DNA of 64,000 bases. Origin: Ignavibacteria bacterium. Its GTDB lineage: Bacteria; Bacteroidota; Ignavibacteria; Kapaibacteriales; Kapaibacteriaceae. How positions within the stretch are numbered: the stretch's first letter is position 1; the number at the start of each line of letters is the position of its first letter. The position numbers were made by a program, and so were the translations under genes. The notes beneath the pieces are model-generated. The model searched no databases. It was given only the letters and a program-made list of their open reading frames with translations, and had not been told where the DNA came from. The DNA is taken from NCBI GenBank assembly GCA_016707005.1, contig JADJIQ010000001.1, forward strand, positions 370,001-434,000, given 5' to 3'. This document shows, one piece after another, positions 8,169 to 15,430 of the stretch.

Positions 8169-9740
8169 ATGAATAACATCCTCTGGGTAGACGACGAGAT
8201 CGAACTTCTCCGACCGCACATCATCCTTCTCGAGCAGAGGGGGTATTCGGTCGATACTGCCACGAATGGTGAGGATGCGATCGAGTTGGCGCAGAACAAG
8301 CGATTCGACCTCATCTTCCTTGATGAATCGATGGTTGGGATCTCTGGGTTGGAGACGTTAGCCGTTCTGAAGGACATCGATCGGTCTGTACCGGTGGTGA
8401 TGGTCACCAAGAACGAGCAAGAGTCGCTGATGGAAGAGGCCATTGGGCGGAAGATCAATGACTATCTCACCAAGCCGGTGAACCCCACGCAGATCCTTGC
8501 GGCTTGTAAGAAGTTCCTCGAAACACAGCGCATCACGGAGGAGAAGATCACGCAGGATTTCCATCAGGAATATTCAGTGATCTCGCGACGGCTTATGGAC
8601 CGCATGGACTGGTCCGAGTGGTTGGATGTCTATCTCAAGCTCACCGAGCGGTCCGTTGAGATGGACCGTCACCCGGACGTAGGCCTGGAACAGTCACTGC
8701 GCGACCAGTGGAAGGTCTGCAATGCTGAGTTTTCCAAGTTCATTGAGAATGACTATCGCGACTGGTTGGTGGACAAGGATAAGCGTCCGGATGGAGCCCC
8801 CTTACTCTCACCACACGTTGCCGATTCGTTCCTCATCCCGAAGCTTGCGAGCGGCAGACCCACCTTCTTTATCGTAGTTGACTGCATGCGTCTCGATCAG
8901 TGGATGATGATGGAGGAGTTCATCCGTCCGCTCTTCAATATCCAGAAGGACTACTACTGCTCCATTCTCCCAACAGCCACCCCATATGCTCGGAACAGCA
9001 TTTTCGGTGGACTGTTCCCAACGGATATCAACAAGCACTACCCGCAGTTCTCGATCGACGAGCGAGGGAGCGATGAGCATACCTTGAATCGTCACGAAAA
9101 GGAGCTGCTCGCTCTGTTGCTGCAGCGGCGTCGGGTGAAACTCAAGAACGACCTTCAGTACGTGAAGATCATCGATACAGATTTCGGTAAGCGTATTGAG
9201 GCCGATATCATGCGCTACGCCAAACATCATCTAACGGCCATTGTGATCAATGCCGTTGACATGATCGCCCACTCACGTTCAGACTATCCGATCCTGAAGG
9301 AGATAGCCCCGGATGAATCTGCCTATCGCTCACTTACCCGGTCTTGGTTCCTCCATAGTTCCTTTTACGGCATTCTTCGCACGCTCTCTACAGTACCAGA
9401 CATCCAGATCGTGATCACCACGGATCATGGCAGCGTACGGTGTATGAGGGGGTCTAAGGTGATCGGGGATAGGGAAACGACCACCAACCTGCGGTATAAG
9501 ATCGGCCGGAACGTAAAGGCTGAGTCGAGGGATGCAATGATCATCCGAGACCCGGAAGCCTATAAGATCCCTGCAGGGGGCGGTTCTGCCACCAGTGTGG
9601 TCATCGCAAAGGAAGATCACTACTTTATCTACCCTACAGATTACCACCATTACCTCCAGAAATACCGGGATTCCTTCCAGCACGGTGGGATTTCTCTCGA
9701 GGAGATGGTACTTCCGGTGGTAACTTTGGAGCCCCGGTAG
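8169..9740 (+). CDS. porX: PorX: response regulator with alkaline-phosphatase-like (PglZ) output domain
   Basis: 523 residues. Residues 1-120 are a CheY-like receiver (ILWVDDE at the N-terminus, phospho-acceptor Asp52 in FLDES, TK near 80, KPVNP near 100), then a helical linker. From about 220 there is an alkaline-phosphatase-superfamily/PglZ domain with VVDCMRLDQW, GLFPTD, ITTDHGS and FQHGG supplying the Asp, Thr and His residues expected to bind zinc. This architecture defines PorX, which with the PorY kinase and the sigma factor SigP controls T9SS genes in Bacteroidota. No porY is present here. The leader is made of the GTTAC/GTAAC repeats. Two proteins with T9SS-like tails are encoded in this window. 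Confidence 0.92.
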   Translation: MNNILWVDDEIELLRPHIILLEQRGYSVDTATNGEDAIELAQNKRFDLIFLDESMVGISGLETLAVLKDIDRSVPVVMVTKNEQESLMEEAIGRKINDYLTKPVNPTQILAACKKFLETQRITEEKITQDFHQEYSVISRRLMDRMDWSEWLDVYLKLTERSVEMDRHPDVGLEQSLRDQWKVCNAEFSKFIENDYRDWLVDKDKRPDGAPLLSPHVADSFLIPKLASGRPTFFIVVDCMRLDQWMMMEEFIRPLFNIQKDYYCSILPTATPYARNSIFGGLFPTDINKHYPQFSIDERGSDEHTLNRHEKELLALLLQRRRVKLKNDLQYVKIIDTDFGKRIEADIMRYAKHHLTAIVINAVDMIAHSRSDYPILKEIAPDESAYRSLTRSWFLHSSFYGILRTLSTVPDIQIVITTDHGSVRCMRGSKVIGDRETTTNLRYKIGRNVKAESRDAMIIRDPEAYKIPAGGGSATSVVIAKEDHYFIYPTDYHHYLQKYRDSFQHGGISLEEMVLPVVTLEPR

Positions 9741-9795
9741 ACGAAGGTCGTTTTGACCCGTCCCGGGATCTGTGTTCAGTACGGGACGGAACTCC

Positions 9796-10263
9796 ATGGA
9801 GGCATTGACCCTCCGGTCAGAAAGCGAAAGCCAGACCATTCTTCAGGGCGAACAATTCGCAGCTGATCTCCAGCATGGCGATATAGTTGCGCTCGAAGGT
9901 GAACTCGGCGCCGGGAAAACGGAATTCGTGAAAGGGATCTGCCGCTTCTTTGCGGTGGAGGATCTCGTGACGAGCCCGACCTTTACGATCATCAACCAAT
10001 ACGACGGCATCACACCGGACGGCACTCCGGTGAAGATCTATCACGTTGATCTGTATCGAATCGATTCTCCGGCTGATTTAGCCGAAGTAGGGTTTGATGA
10101 TATGGTCTTTGCGCACGATGCGATCAAGCTCATCGAATGGCCGGAGAAAGCAGCACATCTCATGCCGCAGAAGCGCTGGACGGTTGCCATCAATACCGAC
10201 GAGACCAACGATGATGTGCGATCGATCGTGATCACACCTCCGCAGATTCCTGATCGGGTCTGA
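9796..10263 (+). CDS. tsaE: TsaE, tRNA threonylcarbamoyladenosine synthesis ATPase
   Basis: 155 residues. Walker A is GELGAGKTEF, SPTFTIINQY is the switch-like segment, YHVDLYRID is the H-x-D-L-Y-R signature, and IEWPEKA follows. TsaE is the ATPase partner of TsaB/TsaD in making t6A37 on ANN-reading tRNAs. I choose the ATG at 9796 over the in-frame GTG at 9772, because family members begin close to the first strand and a GGACGG lies just upstream. It lies about 55 bases after porX and may be cotranscribed. Confidence 0.92.
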   Translation: MEALTLRSESESQTILQGEQFAADLQHGDIVALEGELGAGKTEFVKGICRFFAVEDLVTSPTFTIINQYDGITPDGTPVKIYHVDLYRIDSPADLAEVGFDDMVFAHDAIKLIEWPEKAAHLMPQKRWTVAINTDETNDDVRSIVITPPQIPDRV

Positions 10264-10275
10264 TATCACCGCACG

Positions 10276-10283
10276 TATCTTTG
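10276..10283 (+). promoter_or_regulatory. Promoter -7 element (TATCTTTG) of the aminotransferase
   Basis: A perfect TAnnTTTG match, 37 bases before the ATG at 10321, in the gap after tsaE. Confidence 0.5.
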
Positions 10284-10320
10284 TGGGTTCGGAACAGAAG
10301 ATTTCTCCATTTCTCTCCCT

Positions 10321-11502
10321 ATGTCCATGCACGTTGCAGAACGCATCTCTCGCCTCGGTACCGAAACCGCATTCGAAGTCCTCGTTAAGGCCCGTGCTTT
10401 AGAAGCACAAGGCAAGAACATCGTGCATTTGGAGATAGGTGAGCCCGACTTCGATACACCGCCGAATATCATTCAGGCAGCGAAGGATGCGTTGGACAAT
10501 GGATTCACGCATTATGGTCCGGCCGCAGGCCTTCCTGAAGCACGTCAGGCCATCGCCGATTACACGAACAAGACGCGAGGCTATAATATCTGGGATGCAG
10601 ATCACGTTGTGATCACACCGGGCGCCAAGCCGATCATGTTCTATGGCATGATGGCTGTGATCGATCCGGGTGATGAAGTGATCTACCCGAATCCCGGATT
10701 CCCGATCTACGAATCCGTGATCAACTTCCTCGGTGCTGTGCCGGTTCCGCTTCCATTGCGCGAGGAGAAGGAGTTTCGTTTCGACGTAGCAGATCTCGAA
10801 GCTCGTATCACCCCAAAGACACGAATGGTGATCCTCAATACACCGCAGAATCCGACAGGGGGCATTCTCACTCGCGAAGATCTGGAACAGATCGCCGCGC
10901 TGGCGATCAAACATGATCTGATCGTGTTGAGTGATGAGATCTATTCGCAAGTGACCTACGGCGACTTCAAGCACACGTCGATCACAGAATTCGACGGTAT
11001 GCAAGAACGAACGATCATCCTTGACGGATTCTCAAAGACCTTTGCAATGACGGGCTGGCGTCTTGGATATGGCTTGTTCCCGAAGGACATCGCCAAGGTC
11101 GTTGCCAAACTCCAAACGAACTGTACTTCGTGCACAAGCTCGTTCTCCCAAATGGCAGCCATCGAGGCACTCAATGATAGGACCTTGCCATTTGTGAACG
11201 ACTTCCTCAAGGAATTCGAGCACCGTCGCAATGTGATCGTTGATGGACTGAATGAGATCCCCGGATTCCGTTGCCTCAAGCCTCATGGCGCCTTCTACGT
11301 CTTCCCCAATATCACGGGCACGGGAATGACGTCACAGCAAGCAGCGGACTATCTCCTCAATGAGGCTGGCGTAGCTTGTCTGTCCGGTACTGCCTTTGGC
11401 GCACATGGCGAAGGATTCATCCGCTTCTCGTATGCCAATAGCATTGAGAACATCAATGAAGCACTCAAGCGCATCCGTGAAGGCATCGAACGTCGCGGTT
11501 GA
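10321..11502 (+). CDS. Class I PLP-dependent aminotransferase (aspartate aminotransferase type)
   Basis: 393 residues, the normal length for the fold-type I aspartate aminotransferase Ib group. The PLP lysine is Lys239 in DGFSKTFAMTGWRLGY, NTPQNPTGG (173-181) and the SDEIYSQ motif (Asp205/Tyr208) bind the cofactor, and HLEIGEPDF near the N-terminus is typical. It moves an amino group between aspartate (or a related acid) and 2-oxoglutarate. The aspartate kinase at 37042 would use its product. The downstream DNA-glycosylase gene probably starts inside its last codons. Confidence 0.88.
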   Translation: MSMHVAERISRLGTETAFEVLVKARALEAQGKNIVHLEIGEPDFDTPPNIIQAAKDALDNGFTHYGPAAGLPEARQAIADYTNKTRGYNIWDADHVVITPGAKPIMFYGMMAVIDPGDEVIYPNPGFPIYESVINFLGAVPVPLPLREEKEFRFDVADLEARITPKTRMVILNTPQNPTGGILTREDLEQIAALAIKHDLIVLSDEIYSQVTYGDFKHTSITEFDGMQERTIILDGFSKTFAMTGWRLGYGLFPKDIAKVVAKLQTNCTSCTSSFSQMAAIEALNDRTLPFVNDFLKEFEHRRNVIVDGLNEIPGFRCLKPHGAFYVFPNITGTGMTSQQAADYLLNEAGVACLSGTAFGAHGEGFIRFSYANSIENINEALKRIREGIERRG

Positions 11503-12175
11503 CCCCGTACGAGAACTCGTTCGTGTCCTAAAACCCTTGGCCAACCCGGAACGGGCTGTGCCAATGAAAGCCTATCTCCGGAATCAATTTGCGTTCCTTG
11601 GTATCGGCACCGAGGAACGTCGACGATTGTGCTTTGCGGTCGACCATCCTTCAGATCCGCTCGCACTGTTCGATGAAGCTGATGCGTTGTTCGCAAAGAG
11701 AGAACGCGAATACCACTATTGTGCGTGTGATGTTCTAGCCAAACATTTTCGCAGCAAGAAGAATGTAGCTGACCTTGAGAAGATCCAACAGATCCTTCTT
11801 AAGCGATGTGAGCATCTCATCACCACCAATTCGTGGTGGGATACGGTAGACACTCTTGCACCAAAGACGGCAGGTGCCATCCTGCGAGGTCATCCTAATG
11901 AGTTGGACAAATGGACTCGCCGTTGGATATCCAGCAACAATATCTGGCTCCAACGCTCAGCCATCATCATCCAGCTACACTATAAAGCAGATACCGTGGC
12001 AGAAGTTCTCTTCGATCGCATCCTTCAACGGGCTAACAGTAAAGAGTTCTTCGTTCAAAAGGGGGCAGGTTGGGCACTCAGAGAATACGCAAAGACGGAT
12101 CCGTCTGCGGTTGTATCATTTGTTGCAGCAAATCCGCAACTGAGTGCACTTACAAAACGCGAAGCCATGAAATGA
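11477..12175 (+). CDS. AlkD-like DNA alkylation repair protein
   Basis: About 232 residues of HEAT-like helices: A-VPMKAYLRNQF near the start, EYHYCACDVLAKHF, TNSWWDTVDTLA (the W-D-x-x-D element of AlkD), NIWLQRSAIIIQL, and FVQKGAGWALREY near the end. AlkD-type glycosylases remove bulky or cationic N3/N7-alkylated bases without base flipping. The GTG at 11477 is my preferred start because the family begins 10-20 residues before the first helix. That makes it overlap the aminotransferase by 26 bases; an ATG at 11456 is the alternative. The stop codon TGA is the first three bases of a heptamer repeat array. Confidence 0.82.
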   Translation: MKASNVAVDPVRELVRVLKPLANPERAVPMKAYLRNQFAFLGIGTEERRRLCFAVDHPSDPLALFDEADALFAKREREYHYCACDVLAKHFRSKKNVADLEKIQQILLKRCEHLITTNSWWDTVDTLAPKTAGAILRGHPNELDKWTRRWISSNNIWLQRSAIIIQLHYKADTVAEVLFDRILQRANSKEFFVQKGAGWALREYAKTDPSAVVSFVAANPQLSALTKREAMK

Positions 12176-12270
12176 CTAATGACTAATGACTAATGACAAA
12201 TGACTAATGACTAATGACTAATGACTAATGACTAATGACAAATGACAAATGACAAATGACAAATGACAAA
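12173..12270. repeat. Tandem heptamer array, 14 units of TGACTAA/TGACAAA
   Basis: Fourteen head-to-tail 7-bp units from 12173 to 12270: TGACTAA x3, TGACAAA, TGACTAA x5, TGACAAA x5, then a partial TGAC. The first unit contains the stop codon of the AlkD-like gene. The blocks of identical variants look like slippage or unit expansion. The array lies between convergent genes. Confidence 0.97.
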
Positions 12271-12280
12271 TGACTCTTGC

Positions 12281-12316
12281 AATCTAGCACTCTAACAATC
12301 TAGCACTCTAACAATC
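12281..12316. repeat. Two tandem 16-bp units AATCTAGCACTCTAAC
   Basis: Exact copies at 12281-12296 and 12297-12312, with AATC of a third unit after them. A degenerate relative precedes nuoD (63047-63092). It immediately follows the heptamer array. Confidence 0.9.
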
Positions 12317-12328
12317 TTTATTAGCACA

Positions 12329-13222
12329 TTAAACATGCCCCTCCGGCTGACTGAAGCTCTCTAAGTGTGTGAACACTTCAGTATCCTGACCGAGAGAGGA
12401 GCGGATGAGTTCTTCGAGATTAGTAGCGAGTTCATGTGCGTCTTGCATACGCATATCATCGGGGACAAGCAGGTGATAATCAACGTGCACGGTGTGACCA
12501 GACGTTCGGAGGCGTAGCCTGTGCGAGGTACTTCCATTCTCTCGACAATAGTCGTCGATGATCCGTTGAGTAGAGGCCAGCATAACCGGGTCTGCGGTAT
12601 CCATGAGCCCCCTTACAGAGATCATCACCAGATTGCCACCTTCGCGCACGATATTCGCACCAAAGAGGATGGCGATGACGGGGTCCAGCCATAACAGTCC
12701 AGACCACTGTGCTATGAAGAGTCCTACTACTGCTCCGGCACTGGTCCACACGTCGGTCATGACGTGCCTACCGTTGGCCTCGATCACAAGAGACCGATTA
12801 CGTTTCCCCGTTCGAAGGAGGTAGAGCCCAAGTACTAGGTTAACGATGGCTGCACCGGCAGTGATGCTCATGCCGATCTCAAGCTTTTGTAGCTCAACAC
12901 CCACGACGAGTTTCTGCACTGCACTAATGATGATAACGATAGCGGCAATGCAGATCAATCCACCTTCTATCCCGGCAGAGAGGAAGCTTACCTTATCATG
13001 ACCGTACGGATGATCTTCATCAGGGGGCTTGGCACCAACTCGCAATGCATACCACGCGAACCACACGGCAACGATATGCACAACGCTCTCTGCAGCGTCG
13101 GAGAAGATCACCGATGATCCTGTAAGACCAAAGGCGATCCACTTTGCGACGAGCATCAGGACACCCGTTGCGAGCGAGAAATTCATCGCTCGGATGTTCT
13201 GGGCGTTCATGACCGTTGCCAT
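12329..13222 (-). CDS. Cation diffusion facilitator (CDF) metal transporter
   Basis: 297 residues with six membrane helices (about 12-35, 38-60, 80-102, 115-137, 160-175, 180-195) and a cytoplasmic C-terminal domain. TM2 carries Asp42/Glu45 in SDAAES. The loop PDEDHPYGHDK (67-77) follows TM2. TM5 carries the His153-x3-Asp157 pair of the transport site. CDF proteins exchange divalent metal (Zn, Fe, Mn and similar) for protons; the substrate is not determinable here. It lies 4 bases after rho and is probably cotranscribed with it. Confidence 0.9.
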   Translation of the reverse strand: MATVMNAQNIRAMNFSLATGVLMLVAKWIAFGLTGSSVIFSDAAESVVHIVAVWFAWYALRVGAKPPDEDHPYGHDKVSFLSAGIEGGLICIAAIVIIISAVQKLVVGVELQKLEIGMSITAGAAIVNLVLGLYLLRTGKRNRSLVIEANGRHVMTDVWTSAGAVVGLFIAQWSGLLWLDPVIAILFGANIVREGGNLVMISVRGLMDTADPVMLASTQRIIDDYCRENGSTSHRLRLRTSGHTVHVDYHLLVPDDMRMQDAHELATNLEELIRSSLGQDTEVFTHLESFSQPEGHV

Positions 13223-13226
13223 GATC

Positions 13227-15206
13227 TTAACTGTTCAGAGTCTTAAGAAACTCTTCGTTTGATCGTGTAGCACGCATACGTTCGAGGAGCGTCTCCATCG
13301 ATTCGATGGGAGGATCGTCTCCGAGAACCTTCCGAAGCACCCAGATCTTTGCAAGCTCATCAGGGGTAAGGAGAAGTTCTTCTCGACGGGTTCCTGAGCG
13401 ATTCACGTCGATGGCAGGGAAGATGCGGCGCTCGTACAACTTTCTGTCGAGCACAAGTTCCATGTTCCCCGTTCCTTTGAACTCTTCGAAGATCACTTCA
13501 TCCATGCGCGAGTTGGTTTCCACAAGGGCTGTTGCAATGATCGTGAGGGAGCCCCCTTCTTCAACGTTGCGTGCAGCTCCGAAGAACTTCTTTGGGCGTT
13601 GCATAGCATTTGCATCCACACCGCCAGAAAGGATCTTGCCGGATTGTGGCACCACGGTGTTATGTGCGCGTGCGAGACGAGTGATGGAGTCGAGAAGGAT
13701 CACAACATCTTGTTTTGCTTCTACGAGACGTTTGGCCTTTTCGATCACCATGTCGCTGACCTGAACGTGACGTTCCGGTGACTCATCGAAAGTTGAGGCG
13801 ATCACTTCGGCTTTTACACTTCGCATCATATCCGTCACTTCTTCCGGACGCTCGTCGATCAATAGAACGATAAGCTTCACTTCCGGGTGATTGCGAGTGA
13901 TGGCATTGGCGAGCTTTTGAAGGAGTACTGTTTTCCCGGCCTTTGGCGGAGAAACGATAAGTCCACGCTGCCCCTTACCGATCGGCGAAACAAGATCGAT
14001 GATACGTGTGCTGAACTCACTCTGAAGCGTTTCGAGAATGAGTCGCTTGGTAGGGTAATACGGAGTAAGGTTTTCGAAGAGGGGGCGAGGTGTATTCTCA
14101 ATGAACGGGATGTAGTTGATCGAGTCCACCTTGATCAGGGCAAAGAATCGTTCGCCTTGTTTTGGGGCACGAATGTAGGCCTTGATCGTATCGCCTGTTC
14201 GAAGACCATATCGTTTCACTTGAGAAGGGGCTACGTACACATCGTCTTGCGACGGCAGGTAGTTGAAGTCGGCAGAGCGCATGAATCCGTACCCGTCCGG
14301 AAGAAGCTCGATAACACCCGTTGTAACCGAGATGCCTTCACGATGCGACTCCTTCATCTGGCGCGCATTCTCGGCTTCAACGATACGGTTGATCAGATCC
14401 TGCTTCTTGAGATCGGCAAAATCTTCGATGCCAAGTTTCTGAGCCGTTTCTACCAGCTCGGCAACTTTTTTCGTCTTGAGTTCATTGATATCGATGACTG
14501 GGCCGGTCGGCATGAACTCACGTTCCTCGCGTTCCAGCTCCAATTCGTAGGCACGTTCTCTGTCGCGACTGGAGAATTGCTCCGGGCCACGATCACGCCC
14601 CCGATTGTTGTTATTTCTGCGACGATTTCTGTCACGTCCGCCAAAACGATCCCGTCCACCATCACGGAAATCTCCGCGGTCATTTCTACCGCCTTGAAAA
14701 TCGCGCTGCTCACGAGGTTGATCATGACGTTGTTCTCGTTGATCCTGACGTGGTTCACGTGGCTGATCCTGACGTGGTTCACGCGGTTGATCCTGACGTG
14801 GTTCACGTGGCTGATCCTGACGAGGTTCGCCTCGTCTGTCTCGCTGATCTCGTGGCTGTCTATTGTCACGGTAATCACCACGACCTTCACCACGTTGCTC
14901 ACGAGGCTCGCGACGTTGATCGCGCTGCTCGCGCGGTTCACGGAAATCACGTTGCTCACGTGGTTCACGTTGCTCACGTGGTTCACGTTGCTCACGCGAT
15001 TCACTCTGCTCTACCGGAGATTCTTGCGGTTCATCGCGAGGATCACGACGAATGCGACGTGGAGCACGAACAGGTGCTTCTTCTGCCGGTTGTTGCGGTG
15101 CGGCTGCTTCGGCTGCCGGTTTTGTCTTTGCTGTTGTCTTGCGGGCGCGAGGGGCACGAGGTGCGCGCTCAGGTGCTCCGTCTGGGGAGGTTTGTTCGTC
15201 TGCCAT
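13227..15206 (-). CDS. rho: Transcription termination factor Rho with long disordered N-terminal region
   Basis: 659 residues against about 420 for E. coli Rho. The extra length is an N-terminal region (about 1-225) that starts Ala/Pro/Lys-rich and becomes almost pure Arg, Glu, Asp, Gln and Pro with short repeats (EPRQDQPR and REQREP types), then RNNNNRGRDR. The normal protein follows: Rho-N helices (LKTKKVAELVETA), a cold-shock-like RNA-binding domain (DGYGFMRS), Walker A PPKAGKTVLLQK, Walker B VVILLDS and the Q/R-loop region. Rho from some Bacteroidota carries a comparable disordered segment, shown in Bacteroides thetaiotaomicron to drive phase separation. The high Arg/Glu codon content creates long antisense open frames, which I do not call as genes. 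Confidence 0.97.
   Translation of the reverse strand: MADEQTSPDGAPERAPRAPRARKTTAKTKPAAEAAAPQQPAEEAPVRAPRRIRRDPRDEPQESPVEQSESREQREPREQREPREQRDFREPREQRDQRREPREQRGEGRGDYRDNRQPRDQRDRRGEPRQDQPREPRQDQPREPRQDQPREPRQDQREQRHDQPREQRDFQGGRNDRGDFRDGGRDRFGGRDRNRRRNNNNRGRDRGPEQFSSRDRERAYELELEREEREFMPTGPVIDINELKTKKVAELVETAQKLGIEDFADLKKQDLINRIVEAENARQMKESHREGISVTTGVIELLPDGYGFMRSADFNYLPSQDDVYVAPSQVKRYGLRTGDTIKAYIRAPKQGERFFALIKVDSINYIPFIENTPRPLFENLTPYYPTKRLILETLQSEFSTRIIDLVSPIGKGQRGLIVSPPKAGKTVLLQKLANAITRNHPEVKLIVLLIDERPEEVTDMMRSVKAEVIASTFDESPERHVQVSDMVIEKAKRLVEAKQDVVILLDSITRLARAHNTVVPQSGKILSGGVDANAMQRPKKFFGAARNVEEGGSLTIIATALVETNSRMDEVIFEEFKGTGNMELVLDRKLYERRIFPAIDVNRSGTRREELLLTPDELAKIWVLRKVLGDDPPIESMETLLERMRATRSNEEFLKTLNS
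14731..14830. repeat. Four ~24-bp tandem repeats inside rho
   Basis: Units close to TGATCCTGACGTGGTTCACG plus four bases recur about every 24 bases on the plus strand, with small changes. Read on the minus strand they encode the octapeptide EPRQDQPR four times within the disordered region of Rho. The length is likely variable between strains. Confidence 0.85.
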
Positions 15207-15430
15207 TCGTAGGGGATGGGTTGCTGGTGAAAATCACACTGCTGTGTACGTGGCTATGCCAACGTTGTATCGGACAATTTCTGCGTAGGGGAGGTGTGTC
15301 CCGTATCGTTTTGGGCAAGCTGACGGAGGTCATTGCTGCGCGGGGACACCATCAATATACGCGGAAATCTGTGATGGACAACTTCCTACTTGCCGAAACG
15401 TTCAATGATCGCTTCGTAACATTGTTGACC

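Noticed and set aside
12173..12316. CRISPR array
   Set aside because: Units are 7 and 16 bases with no spacers, and no cas gene is in the window.
13887..15212. Long plus-strand open frame of 441 codons antisense to rho
   Set aside because: It is the mirror of Arg/Glu-rich codons; its product is low complexity (Leu/Thr/Phe runs) with no domain, and rho on the other strand is certain.
14750..15430. N-terminal extension of the TonB receptor frame
   Set aside because: The extension is antisense to rho and repetitive; a good signal peptide starts at 15431/15452.
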